The notes: generated by a model not told the origin, from the sequence alone. Counted from the stretch's first letter, positions 20,456 to 32,603 are shown. The stretch is DNA of 64,000 nucleotides from Symsagittifera roscoffensis (GCF_963678635.1 NC_087067.1:6614647-6678646), one strand, 5' to 3'. Translations and numbers: made by a program.

Positions 20456-21470
20456 TTGGGTGTTATTACAAAACACGGGTTCAATCTGACGTCTCTTTAT
20501 TTCGATGAAGGACTCACGACAGCGCAAATTATGGCGCTTTCAGCGGACGTCATGGAGAAAACTCGAGTGCAGACGGAGCAGACACTCATTTCTAACCTCT
20601 ACTTGTGCCTCGGTGAACGCGGAAAAAATGAGTTGCACAACCAAAAACCCAGTCTAAACTTAGCAACGACACGCTACCACAGAATTTCGAACAAATTTGA
20701 AGAAATCATCAAGATGGAAAGAAGCGAAACTTTCAAAACTTACCAGCTTCTTGTGCGGAAACATTGTGACAGTGAAACCTTGGAGCAATTTCATTCGGTT
20801 CTGAACGAAGTAGTGGCACGGTTTTATCTACGGACACTGGAGAGGCGCATTCTTACGGCGGTATTCATCGTTAAGATGAGGAACAAGGAGAGACAAATGA
20901 AGTTGTGTCGTTCAAATAAGACTCCGGACGAGGTGTACAGCATCGCGCTGTCAAACGAGAGGGGAGATAAGTACAAAAAAATTTATAAAATATTTGGACG
21001 CGCAATAGCGATGACGCCGGCGGCCGCACTACAAAATAAGATAGAACCAATAAGCGCTACCCGAGGGGATACAGACGGCCATACCAACGGAAAAGCCGAG
21101 GAGCGGGGGGCGACTTCAACAAAGTTGGGAGGACGAAGATTCCGATTTCGCATCGGATTTCGAGCCAGCACTGTTTCCGTGCGGTGTTGAGGCACGCGGG
21201 AAAACGATGGAGAGCGGATTTGGGACCAGCGGAGCGACTGGGGATAACGAAAATGCTAGGATCCGAAGAAAACTGCGGCGGCACCGGGATAGCGCAACGA
21301 AGATACGCCGGGAGAGAAAAGAGTTAATAGCCCAAACATACAGCAAAAGAACACGCCATAAAATCGAGCTGAGGCGAATAGTGAACACAAATGAGCCAAA
21401 GGAGAACCCAGACGAGAAAAAAAGCGGGACGACCACGGAAACAGAGACTAGTTTCAGACTCTAGTCAAAA
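20456..21470 (+). pseudogene. Ty3/gypsy-like Gag fragment
   Basis: A 244-codon frame (20456-21190) is followed, after a frameshift near 21110, by a second basic frame to 21461. The middle part reads like retrotransposon capsid: LGERGKNELHN, LEQFHSVLNEVVARF, TPDEVYSIALSNERGDKY. One cysteine-glycine of a former zinc knuckle remains in the second frame (near 21180), but no intact CCHC. No LTR, protease or polymerase follows. Base composition is far less AT-rich than its surroundings, which suggests fairly recent insertion or capture. The true start may be upstream of the first ATG-like codon. Confidence 0.65.
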
Positions 21471-21689
21471 CTCGAACAGCCAGAGTGCGACAAGCTCGTG
21501 AAAATTTTCCGAAATTGAACGGCAGTAACAAAAATGCGGCGGTGATGATCGGTACCATCACCAAAGAATGGGAGAAAAAGGAGGGGTAAAGACAGGACAG
21601 GGAGAAAGAGAATATGTAAGACTCTTGCTTTTTTGAAACTCCTGCAAACTCTAAGGCCCAAAGAGAGTTTAGTCCCAAACTAGGCCCTC

Positions 21690-22690
21690 TTGTGTAGGCC
21701 CTCTGAGGCCCAAATTGATTCTAGTTCCAGTATTTAATTTTTCAAAATGCATTTCAAAACTACTCTGTAACAGGGAATGTCATATAAATAGTTTTGTGTT
21801 CATTTGAGTTCATTTATTAATGCTGACCTTCGCGTCTGGTGCTGACTGTTCGGTACCTGTCAGCAACCACAGCTCGATTCGTGCTAAAACAGAGAATGTG
21901 ATTTAGCTTTGATAGACATTAATTTACTCATTGGAGAATTGTCTGAATTTACATTATCGGATCGATCAGTTTTTCACAATTTGAAAAATTGAAACATTTG
22001 AGTTTTTTGTAGAAAGTTTTTGTCGAAAAGTTAAAAATTAGCAAAAACTGTAATTGAATTAGTGTCTTTACCGCAGATAAATTGAGCATTCCAGATTAAA
22101 GTTTTTCTCTCTGATTGCAGATACTTTGGTCAAGTTTGTTTTCTGATTGAGTTGAAAAATGTTTTTTTTTTCCATTTTATTTCAGTGTCCACTGAATTGC
22201 TTAAAAAAGCTGTAGTTCAGAAACAGTTTTTATTCATATTGCTTTGAATCATATTTGAAAAGTTCAGTCATAAAAAACTTTATTTATCTAAGCAAAATTT
22301 TTCTATGATTTGTACAAGTACCAATTTGTTTTCCGCTTTTCATCAGCCTGCAGAATCGGCGAAGTGTTCAGTCAAAATAAATGAGACAAAGGTGCAGAAA
22401 AACACCCATTGTTGCTTAAAATAATGTCACGGGAAAAAAATTCAGATCTCAGTGCCTGAATTAAAATCAGAAAAAAACCGAGTTCGAAAAATTTTAAATT
22501 TAAAGTACAAATCAATTTTGGTGAAAACTTTTGACGGCTTCTTGCGATGTGGACAGATTTGCTCAGAGCGTTCAGATGAGAAATTGTTCAGAAAAAGTAA
22601 CTGAATTGAAATTTTAACCTAAGCTAAAGGGTTATATTTTTCTATAAACTTGTTCGTACTTTTAAAATTGAGTTAAGGAAAGTTAGTAAA
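21690..22690. other. AT-rich stretch, nothing recognised
   Basis: No supported exon, RNA or repeat apart from homopolymer runs. Confidence 0.4.
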
Positions 22691-22699
22691 TATTTGTAA

Positions 22700-22935
22700 G
22701 AAAACTGAATCGGTATGTTCCACCAATGTTATATAGTCTAAAAAGTTGAGTTAGGCATAAAATCTTTATAGAATATGTAAAGAAAAACACAAATGTGCAA
22801 ATAAGAATCGCTGTCCTGAGTTCAAATTTAAAGAGATGTTTCACTTGTAATCTTTTTTCGTACGGCTATGGGGACTTAACTTAAAGATTACAATTTGATC
22901 AACTTGGGATAAAAAAACGAGCAAAATTTTCAAAT
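22700..22935 (+). mobile_element. Diverged HINE-like fragment (long-5' subfamily)
   Basis: Contains 'ctgtcctgagttcaaattta' and the 'aagattacaatttgatcaac' block. Closely similar, in reverse, to 53905-54480, where it is interrupted by a SINE; here the site is empty. Confidence 0.65.
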
Positions 22936-22962
22936 TAATAACAACGAAAGCGAAGATAAACA

Positions 22963-23095
22963 ACACTGATCGTATCAGGGCGAAGCCCTGAATGTTCCGA
23001 CTGCCTTTTAATGTTTATGAAGCAGTATTAACCTTTAGAAAAATTAAATGTAAAAAAATTAAATGAAGATTTTTTTTTCCAAAATTTTATGAAAA
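22963..23095 (-). mobile_element. HINE-like element, 3' end
   Basis: Starts with the reversed terminal sequence, hairpin (GGGCGAAGCCC) and GTTCCGACTGCC, then fades out. It abuts the previous fragment in opposite orientation. Confidence 0.7.
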
Positions 23096-23204
23096 TAGCG
23101 TTACATTCACCTTTTCTGTGAATCAACCTGTCCATTATTTATTTCAGTGGAAATATTGACACTAAAATAAAGATTAGAACAAAATATTCTTCCCTAAAAT
23201 GGTT

Positions 23205-23695
23205 GTTGTTCGTGGTGCTCGAATATTTGTTCTCGGGGTGGATTTTTGTCTTCAGACAAATTTCGCCTTTTTAACTACCGGAACTGATGGAACTTTTTTA
23301 CATCATTCAAAAGTTATTGTTGTCCTGAGCTTAAATTTGAAAAGATATTTCACCTGTGAGAATTTTTCGTAAAGTTATGGGGGTTTAAAGATAGGGGCAA
23401 TTAACGCGCGATATGATTCGATATAATCCGATATAAGCGGATATTTAATCCATCTGAGAAAATTGTTCCAATTTGGTTAAAAGAAGCCTATTCGCCATAA
23501 TTGAATTGTTACAAGGAGCAAAATCTATCTTTTGTACTTTATGTGTGGGGTGATGTTTTTTTCAAAAAATCTCAATTTTTTATTCAAATTAATTTTATTT
23601 TCTCTACATTTGAGCTTTGCTTTATATTACTGCTCCATAGATTTTAAAAGGCAGTCAGAACATTCAGAGCTTCGCCCTGATACGAGCAGTTTTGT
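23205..23695 (+). mobile_element. HINE-like element, 5'-damaged
   Basis: From 'gtgctcgaatatttgttctc' through the 3' hairpin to CAGTTTTG. The conserved 'attaacgcg' core is partly rewritten. Confidence 0.75.
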
Positions 23696-23861
23696 TAAAA
23701 ATTAGAATCTAATATTGGTCCAATTATTCTAAAATTTTTATGAATATATTTGTATTATAGCATTGCAAAACGACAATTAAAATCAAATGACTGAAGGCAA
23801 AAAATTTTTTTGTCTCTAATTCATATTATGTTTATCTGACTTTTTGTACGAAATACACAAA

Positions 23862-24010
23862 TATGCTACTCAAAGACTTTTACATTTGCACTTTACTTAC
23901 CAGATTATGTATTTTTCGATGAATTTGATGGAGAGAAGTGTCTTCGTGCACAGCGATCTAGCTCTGAAATGTAAATTTGTAAACAATCCGCAACTTATAA
24001 GTAATTTTAC
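23862..24010 (+). pseudogene. Tyrosine-kinase-like catalytic fragment, decayed
   Basis: One open frame aligns by eye with the catalytic loop of receptor tyrosine kinases. LLHLHFTYQIMYFSMNLM corresponds to the 'LLxFAYQIAxGMxYL' helix. FVHSDLALKCKFV corresponds to 'FVHRDLAARNxLV'. LISNFTV stands where 'KISDFGL' is expected. The HRD arginine is replaced by Ser, the downstream Asn is lost and DFG reads NFT, so it could not be an active kinase. A weak acceptor (TTACTTACCAG) lies at the QI residues. No other kinase exon was found. A chance match is possible but three aligned motifs with right spacing make it less likely. Confidence 0.4.
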
Positions 24011-24059
24011 TGTTCACACTGCTTTCCTATTGTTGCAAAGTTGGCATGCGGATTAATTA

Positions 24060-26400
24060 GGCCATGAAAGCATATTTTGTCTCAACACAAAACCTTATAA
24101 AATCACTCGTTACACAATAAAATTAAAACTCATGCGAGGAGGAGGGGGAGAGGAAAAAGAACTTACAATCCAAGAGTATATGATAAGCAGTAAAAATTGC
24201 AAGTATCTTGGCCTTCGGTTTTCATAGGAACTCATCTAGTATGAGTTTTTTTAAATGTTTTGTCTCAAAATATTCGAATCATGTTTTAATTAAATTTTTT
24301 TTCATAACTCTAGTGTTTGAAACAAAATAAAAGCACATGTTGTTGCTAACTAAAACGTTAGTTAAAAGGTTAACTAACTAAAACTAAAACAAACTGAAAG
24401 ACAATTACTAACTAAAACGCTTTGAGCAGACACTTGACTTTTTTATTTTTTGTACCTCCCGGGTTGGCAATATTTATGAAAAGTGTGTGACAAGCATTTG
24501 TTCCGTACAATCAAAACTGAAAAATCCTTCAAGTTTGTCTTAAAATAGCTACGTTTGTCTTAAAGTTTGTCTGAAAATTTTTGCAATTTTTTTCTAATGA
24601 AAGACATTTTCAATGCAAAAATTAAATTTTCATTGCATAAAAAAACAGCCTAATATACAATTTTAATTTAAGAGAATTGTATGACAAGTTTTTTCTTCCT
24701 GCAAATCCTAAAAGTGAAGAAAAATTTATTCGGGTTTCATTATTGTCGCTATATTAGCTTTATGAAAAATGAAGCAATTTCCAACGTCTTCTTGTTACAT
24801 GCAAAAAAATCAAACTTTTGCCTATAACGTAGTACAGGCCGAATCTTTTCACGCAGATGAATCAAAGACCACAAAATGAGGTTATCTGTGGTAGCCAAAA
24901 TTATTTTTTTGACTTTAGATGACATTTTCCAGCCGAACTCTAGAAATGAAGCAAAATTTATTCGGGTTTTATTATTGTCGCTAAAACAGTGTTATGAAAA
25001 AACCATAAGATAATAACATATAAAGCTGAAGAAGTTGTGCAAAAAACTTCATAGAATTTGGGGGGTTTTCAAAAAAAATGTTGAAAACGTTGTCCACTTT
25101 TTTTTAGGTCGAACAAATTGCTTTTTTGCGCTCTCCAAAACCACTATAAAGACCCTAATTTGACAAAAAGTTTTAAAGCACTTTTTGGAAAATTTCGACC
25201 AAAAAATCGCGTTTTTTCGGCGCACACTCGCCCTCAAAATTAGTGTACATTGGCGCCAAAGGAGCTTTTAGAAAAACTCTGAGGTCAGTCAGCCAAAAAT
25301 GGATATCTCAAAATAGTCCGCCCACCACCATTTTTTGCCGTTTAACCAATTATGATGAAATCTCTTAGTTTTTTATTTTTTTCATAATTGTTTTTAGAAA
25401 AGTAATAAGATTGAAATAGTTTCACAGATTTTTCATCTGAGGAAAATTTTAGTTTTGTGTTTCAGGACAAAATAGGAAAATGCAAGGCAAGTAAACACAC
25501 ATTAAAATCTATGTCAAATATTAAAATCATTTTCAATCTATGGTAAAAAAAGCTTGTCTTATTTATTCAAAAATGCTAGTCATACAATTTCATTGACGGA
25601 AAAAATGCTTGTCATACAATTCCATTAATAGAAAAAAAAGAAAAATATAATCATACAATTTTCAAAGGATTATTTATATTTCTTTGAAATTATATGGAAT
25701 TCATTGAAAGAAAAGCTACCTAATATCTCGTGTCACTATTAAATTTATAGTTACTTTCAAAATTTTTTGCTTACCTATAGAAATTATAAAATCGGTTGAT
25801 GAACAAAAGGTTGGACAAACAAGTAGTTTTATTGTGAGATCTTTCTCTTGATTATTTTTGTAATTTTGCTTTGATTTTTATTAGGTATCACAGAATATAA
25901 GTCACTAGACAGTTTTAGAGATGTTTATATTTGGGTCGAAAAACTGATCGTTCAACTGATATAGTTTTTTGGTTATTTTTTCTTTTTACATAAAAAACCA
26001 TACAAAAACAACCTCGAAAGCCATGAATTGCAAAACATTTTTGTGTCTGAGTTCCGAAGGGTGGGGGGCATTAATTTGACTGGCCTTCATATGTGGGGGC
26101 ATTAATTCTCTGGTACTACCGGGTAGAATAAAAAAATTGATTAAGGAACACAAAAAATCCTTAAAAAGCATCTTTCATTACATTTATTTACAGCGCAATA
26201 AATGAAGGTTTTCAAAGAACAGACGTGGATTGATTACTGAATTAGCATCGTAAAACTCTAAAGGATTGAATTTTAATTGTATTTCTGGAAACAGCTATAT
26301 TCATCAAATTGAGATTAGACAACAAAAGAATTCAGAAATACAAAAAAATTGCACAATCAAGCACAAAGAAATCATTTTGAGCTCATCCGATTGATGATTT
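24060..26400. other. AT-rich stretch with foldback-type units
   Basis: No gene supported. Units of the AATGCT foldback family occur near 24490, 24675 and, as three direct units, at 25570-25660. A phrase 'tgggggcattaat' occurs twice at 26060-26108. Confidence 0.45.
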
Positions 26401-26772
26401 GAGTCTAAATTGACATCTGACAAAATTCCTTACTTAGCAAATTTTTTAAAAAAACGCATAAAATAAAGCGTAAGTTGTGAGCGCAGAAACGATGGTTCAA
26501 CTTATGAAAAGGAGTTTCATCTTTTAGACGTAATCGGTCTCGCTTGTATTTTTTGAGAGGGATGTACCCGATATTTGGTCTTTGCCAATAATTCACGAGG
26601 GTGGGAGCTAAAAGATAAAGCTGGATTCGGGAGCTTACATTATTGCCGATTTAAGTGAAATCAAAAAAGTGCATCCAATCGGAACAGTGACTCAAAAACG
26701 AATTTTTAAATTCCCAGTTCCCCGTTCGAAGCGCGCGACTTTCAAGATCAAAATTCCGCAAAATAAAACTCA

Positions 26773-26957
26773 TAATTTGAGGACAAATCCAAACTCCTCG
26801 TATCCGGATAATTTGAGGACAATATTTTGAGGACAAATCCAAACTCCTCGTATCCGGATAATTTGAGGACAATAATTTGAGGACAATTCCAAACTCCTCG
26901 TATCCGGATAATTTGAGGACAATAATTTGAGGACAAATCCAAACTCCTCGTATCCGG
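26773..26957 (-). repeat. Minisatellite, about 50-bp unit
   Basis: Four copies of a unit containing ATCCGGATACGAGGAGTTTG (minus strand) and one or two TTGTCCTCAAATT blocks. Copies differ at only a few positions. The array runs straight into the 3' hairpin of the HINE at 26950-27408. Confidence 0.9.
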
Positions 26958-27408
26958 GCAATGCCCTGAATGTTCCGACTGCATTCAAAGTCTATGAAAT
27001 AGTGTTCGCTTTAAAGAGTTTAATGCAATGTTTAAAAAAAAAGAAAAAACTTTGAAAAATCCCCCTATGCGCTATGTAAAGCAAAGTAATGAATGGACCA
27101 GTTAGAATGCCTCAATTAAATTTCTAACGATTTCTAAGACGGATTGAACCTACGCTTACGCGTTATAAGCACGAAAAACATTGCGCGTTGAACAAACTCG
27201 ATTGCCATAATGACAATCTTTAGACACCTTTAGCATTACAAAAATTGATAACCGGGGAAATTTGCAGCTCAGTGCAACAATATTTTTCGAATCACATGAA
27301 AAAAAAAATCCGGCAAAACATGCTAGTTAAAAAGTCGAAATTTGTCCGGACAAAAAGAAACCACCCCGAGCACAAACATTCCGTCAGATTTTTTCAATAG
27401 TCGGAACA
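26950..27408 (-). mobile_element. HINE-like element next to minisatellite
   Basis: Minus-strand copy from the 3' hairpin (GGGCAATGCCC) to the 5' end 'ccgagcacaaacattccg...gtcggaaca'. A weaker 5' fragment in the same orientation follows at 27541-27630. Confidence 0.75.
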
Positions 27409-27867
27409 AAATTAAGTGTCTCAAAGAGTAAGCTTCGAATTTCATAAAATGAAGACAAAAAAACACAAAAAAACTATACTGCTCAAATTTAGTGCCTCTT
27501 AGCGCATATGGAGTAGTGATAAAACATAATTTTCTCAAAAAAAACGGAAAAATGAAACTTATATTTGCCTGGAGAAAAAAACACCCCGATCATAAAAAGG
27601 CACCGAAAGCCGGAACAAAATTGAAAGTTTTCGAGAAGCAAAATTTCGTAATCTTAAACTCGTGTAATTAATTGATTAGCAAAAACCGTCTAAGGCCATC
27701 ACAAAATGGTTTGCAGAAGTCATACAAAAAATATAAAATCACGGTTAGTTTTTTTCGGTCGCGCCAGTCGTAGCTAATTTTTCTTTAGTAGCACCGTTGA
27801 TTTTTCGTTGTTGGTGATTTGCCAAGGTAACGCCCATCGCCTCCACGGTCTGCAAAGTCAGAACTTA

Positions 27868-27985
27868 TCAAACTTTGCTCGCGATGGTCGGAAAAACCAA
27901 TTTTCAGTTGCGACAATCTGGAAATAACAAAATTTGGTCGCGGCAGCCTAAAATATCAAAATTCGGTTGCGATAGTCTAATCACA
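27868..27985 (+). repeat. Three imperfect ~35-bp units
   Basis: 'aatttggtcgcgacagtctg'-type phrases recur three times with about 35-base spacing. Confidence 0.5.
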
Positions 27986-28354
27986 GAATCACAACCTCGT
28001 TCCGGGTTAAAATTTCGAAACATGATTTTTGGAAAGTTTATCTTACCAATATCTTCAGTTCAATTTAATCAAGCTGAATTTTCATTTTATCCCCGGCACG
28101 CCTCCCCAAAAACTTTTTATCCCTCAGTATCCTCCGAATATTCACCTGCTAATTAAATTCTGTTTGGCTGAAAAAGTATGACTTTAACCAACTGAACGAT
28201 CCCCTCCCTAAATGGATTTAGGAGGAGATTGCTAACTTGGTGCCACATTATTTATTGAACACAGACCCCTGTAGCAGAACCTTGATGCCCAAAAGAACCT
28301 CGGTGTCACTTTGAATTACTAATGTACGACCTGACATGGAACACGGTTGAGCGT

Positions 28355-28445
28355 ATGGCCGCCTTAAGAGGACTCTTATCATGCATCGCGAGACCGTCTC
28401 TATCTAATCTCGTCCCCATTCGATCTGGAAGACAAGCCCGCTCTG
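28355..28445 (+). CDS. Possible first exon, mitochondrial presequence
   Basis: ATG opens 30 codons rich in Arg, Leu, Ser and Ala with no acidic residue (MAALRGLLSCIARPSLS and then VPIRSGRQARS). This is the composition of a mitochondrial targeting helix. A donor-like GTTAAT follows directly, and in-frame read-through would stop at once. The patch is GC-richer than its flanks. Mature protein unknown; the next candidate exon in phase is 29110-29197. Confidence 0.35.
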
Positions 28446-29109
28446 GTTAATGGCTCTTGTCCAAGGAACAGATGATGAAATTGACAGAATCAACTGGAAA
28501 TTTGAAATTAGTTTTTGAACTTGCAGATCCAATGCGTCTGATGTTTTGTCTAAAAATAATAAGTGATCTTCAGCAAGTATTGATGTTTTTTTTCCTATTT
28601 TTCTTGTTTACTTCTAAAACTATACGTGCCGATACAATGAATAATTATTTAAAATTTGGAAAAAATTTTTTTTAAAACAAATGAAAGCAAAATAATATAG
28701 GTCGGAACACTTTCTGTATTTGTTTTGTTATCTTTTTTTAAAGTTCAGCTTCATCTGTTTATTGAGTGTCTGCCTATCTGTCTGTTTCTTTAAAATACAA
28801 CCCTCCTCCTCGTTATAACTGATTATAAATGCCCCCAATTCCTCAGTGTCTGGTAAATAAGACGAAAGCTGTTAAGACGACAATTACTTTCAGGGGGACT
28901 TTCAGAAGACAAACAAATAATAACAAGAAAGAAAGAATCAGCCCAATTACTTTTGCTTCATAACGTTCGAGGCTCGCGTGCATTTTATGAAAAAATTGTA
29001 ACCATAACTGCATAGCTGCAGTTTTTTTTCTGCATTTTTGTCTTCATTTTTTCATTTTTTGCTTCTTTTGATTTTTCGCCCTCATCTTCTGTCGTCTTAT
29101 TTACCGTAG

Positions 29110-29197
29110 CAATTATCCCTCTGCAATGTTGTCAGTCTAAGTCCAACGGAGTGATCTTGAAGTGTGACGATTTTTCCCGTGGAAATTCAAGCACAAG
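29110..29197 (+). CDS. Possible internal exon, in phase with 28355-28445
   Basis: A long pyrimidine tract and TTTACCGTAG precede an 88-base open segment (IIPLQCCQSKSNGVILKCDD and onward) closed by a consensus donor (CACAAG|GTAAGA). Its two leading bases complete the codon left by the previous candidate exon. Three cysteines are present. Family not recognised. Confidence 0.33.
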
Positions 29198-29449
29198 GTA
29201 AGACTAAATATTCCCTATCTCTTTTTTAGAATTCAAAATAATTCAGCAGAACCAAAAACCTATGCTGTATTCATTTCGTTGAGCCAAAAAAGAGAAAAAA
29301 AAAACTATTCGTCGCTATTTTGGCGAAATTTAAAACATCACAAAGTCATAATTCTGCTCTTGTATGACCTACACAAAATGACCCGGTGCAGAGGTGGATG
29401 CAAGACTTTGCGAGGGGACGGCATTTTAAAAACCTGAAGAAAATTGGGA

Positions 29450-30169
29450 GCAAAAATTTGTTCTACAGATATTTTTTAAACTTTTCTAACAACAAATCAT
29501 CATAAAAATACTTAAGATGCTTCAAGCTCAAGCCAGTCGGTAATCACTGGCGTTCTGTGATCAAAATTTTAAATTTTTGTCACTCAATTCCAATGGATGT
29601 TTCAATTGAAGCCAAAATTGGAAACATCTGTTTTCTTGTTAGTTACCAGCCTAGTTTTTTAAAGCAAAAACTTTGAAATGTAGTTCCGCAATTACAAAAT
29701 TGTCAAACTCTTCTGATTAATAAAATTGAGCCGCACAATTGAATGGCATAGTAAGTATAGTATGCTATGCGGCTTTTTTGTTATTAGAGCAAAACAGAAA
29801 AACATTGAAAAAACCAAAGAAATGTATAGAACTAATCAAAAAAATGAATCAAAAGTTGAAAATTTCATTGACTGTTCTGATCAGTCATATTATGAAAAAA
29901 AAAACATCTAAAAAAAAAGAAGTATTCTAAATTTGAAGAAGAACTGAGTTACAATTCTTTCCAAGATTTTTTTGAGAGGTAGCTCAAAACTTCTGAAACT
30001 TAATTGAAAACTACCCGCATCGATATATAGGCTTGAGTAACCGATTATAAAAATTTTCATATGCAAATCTTTGTCACGATATTAATTGGTTATAATTACC
30101 AAAAGTAATTGTTTAAAATATTTATAATCAATGTTATTGTCAAATTTTTCACAGACTTTAATTTTTTAT
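29450..30169. other. AT-rich stretch, nothing supported
   Basis: Short lysine- and asparagine-rich frames only, as expected of A-rich DNA. Confidence 0.4.
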
Positions 30170-30714
30170 TGTTCCGACTTTCTGTACGAAAGTAACGGAA
30201 TATTTGTGCTCGGGGTGGGTTTTTTTTTCTTCAGACAAATTTCGACTTTTTAACTAGCCATTTTTGACGGATTTTTTTTATATCATTCAAAAGATATTGT
30301 TGTCCTGAGCTTAAATTTGAAAAGATATTTCACCTGTGATCATTTTTCGTAGAGTTATGAGGGTTTAAAAATTGCCATTTTGGTCATTTTGAGCAATTTG
30401 GGACAATTAACGTGCGATATAATTCGCGCTATTAACGCGTAAGCGGAGATTTAATCCGTCTTATAAATCGTTCCAAATTGGTTGAACGAAGCTTATTTGC
30501 CATAATTGATTTGTTACAAAGAACGAAATCTCTCTTTTTGTACTTTATATGGCGTGTGGGGGGATGATTTTCATAAAAAAATTTCAAATTTTAGAAAAAA
30601 AAATTTTCATTTTATTTTATTTCATTTAATTTTTTTATGCTATTACTGCTGCTCCATAAACCTTAAAAGGCAGTCGGAACATTCAGGGCTTCGCCCTGAT
30701 ACGAGCAGTCTTGT
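30170..30714 (+). mobile_element. HINE-like element, full length
   Basis: Solitary complete copy, useful as a family reference: TGTTCCGACT at the start, conserved 'attaacgcg' core near 30432, AGTCGGAACA and hairpin near 30671-30698, end CAGTCTTG. Flanked by T on both sides. Confidence 0.85.
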
Positions 30715-32100
30715 TATCAATTATAATTGAGTATTATTTATACAAAAAATCTCTTCAAATCAATTAGAATCAATTCAAAACTTTTATTTTATCATAAAAT
30801 TATATTCTGTTTTGTCATAAAGTTATATTTTGTATATATCTTATGAATTATACTGCTAATGTCGATAACAAAATCTCGAAAAGTGAGATGTTTAATTGCC
30901 TTTTTGGTTCCTCTGATCACAAAGATTTTCCACAACACACAATTTTCATAAATATTTTTTCATAGTAATTGAAAGATTGCCGCGGTACGAGAAAACAACA
31001 CTAACAAAATCATAATCAAACTGAAAAAAAGTGCTCACTATTTCTTGGTGAAGCCAAAACAATTAACTTGCTTTTCAATGTAACTCAAATCAACATTGAA
31101 AATTTTTCGAAAAAGCATCAATCAAAGCATCATTTACCAAAAACATGAAGCGAGACTGGTTTGCAACAAAATACAGCGTATAATTTTAAGAATGTTAAAG
31201 ACCATCATGTGCAAAATCATCAAACAAACAATATTTAGTGAAAACATTCATTTCTAAGATCAAAATTTTTTGTATAGCCTAATTTGTCTGGTTACATGGT
31301 AAGCAGATTGAAGCGTTTTTCTCGAGAGTGAGACTGCAACTTGATATGAATAATCTATAAAAAGCAACAAGGATAGCCCGTTACTGTGCAGGTAGCACAG
31401 AATGTTCCGACCATAGTCTAAAAAATAAAACAAAGTTTTTTCAAAATATTGTGTTTTTATCCGGCGTGGTGTAATAAAAACAGCTCAGCAAAAAACTGGA
31501 GATTCGACAATCATAGTAAAATAAGAAAATTGAAAAACATTTTTGTAGAAACATTACTTGAAAAACAAAAAAAAATTTCGAATTTTTTTTTCAAGTCTTG
31601 CAGTTTTTTGAACTTTTGATACACAAAATAAACTAAGGTTACTCAAGTAATACTAAGTTTATACGTTTTGAATCAATCTATTAAAAACTTTTAGGCAATT
31701 ACTTTATGTGAAATGCATCCTAAAGGAGAGGCGTCCAGCCCTAAATCCATCAGTGAACCGGCTGTTTACGTTACGATATTTAATCGAACACGGCACCAAT
31801 TGTCGACAATTACCTGCATTTTATAGCCGACAAAAAGTACCAAAGCAAATGTCTGTTTTGGAAAAACTCCCACTTTTTGATACAGAGAACACAAATTATA
31901 ACGAGGGCAAAAATTTGTTGAAGCTATAATTTCAAACATCAATGCCACATAGAGTACAGATAGTTTCGGAACGTTGTTAAAGAACGTTGTTAAACGCTGT
32001 TAAAGAATGGCATTTGTGTTTCTAAGTATCTTTCTAGCTGTGTTTCCAGCTTTCTTAACTTTAGTCACGCACTATAAGCCCCTCAATGAGTTCAAAAACT
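30715..32100. other. AT-rich stretch with two weak frames
   Basis: 31708-31929 is a 73-codon open frame with GC-richer composition (plus strand). 32010-32100 holds a 31-codon frame with one hydrophobic segment. Neither is recognised or has good splice sites. Confidence 0.25.
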
Positions 32101-32106
32101 GAAACT

Positions 32107-32603
32107 TAAGCAAAATCTGAGCGGTTTGGGTGGTTTTTCTAGACAATTACATTCAAATTCTTGCTTTGGAATGATTGGTTTCGGAAATTTTTGAGCGGTT
32201 TTTGTGCAGTTTTTTTTCTACAAAAAATTTAGCGGTTTTTAATTTGAGAGCTTAGGAGACATAATTGACTTAACAAGTAATTTTTGCAACCTAGAACGTT
32301 TCAGGTTGAGTTTTTATATTTATATATTTCCGAAAAACGGTAGGTTAGTTCAAATTGTTATAGAGCTGGTTGTGGGTGCATAAAATGTGTCCCGAAAATT
32401 TAATCCTGATTTATTTTTTGCCCACACAACCAGACTTATAAAGGTAGTTTCTTTGGTCGTTTCTTGTTTAGATTTGAGCGATTTCGAGTAATTTTGATGG
32501 TCGTTTTTTTTTGCTAGGATTTGAGCAGTTTTCGAGCAGTTGAGGCGATTTGAGCAAAATTGTCATAAAATAACCGCTCAAACCGCTCAATTCTTGCACA
32601 ATT
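32107..32603. mobile_element. GAGCGGTTT foldback element, diverged copy
   Basis: The left end 'aaaatctgagcggtttgggt' and right end 'ccgctcaaaccgctcaattc' are inverted copies and match the outer arms at 14591-15066, including the 'tagacaattac' block. The middle is unrelated AT-rich DNA. Confidence 0.65.

Noticed and set aside
26405-26640. Minus-strand possible exon after TTATCTTTTAG
   Set aside because: Open in two frames with plausible residues in both, no convincing donor and no family; cannot be decided.
26773-26957. Regular direct repeats resembling a CRISPR array
   Set aside because: Units are contiguous with no unique spacers, in an animal context; this is a minisatellite.
29726-29930. 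Lys/Asn-rich plus-strand frames
   Set aside because: Two overlapping frames are open because the DNA is A-rich; no protein-like features.
32004-32099. 31-residue single-membrane-segment microprotein frame
   Set aside because: Too short and unsupported by any family, splice or conservation signal; T-rich DNA easily encodes hydrophobic runs.
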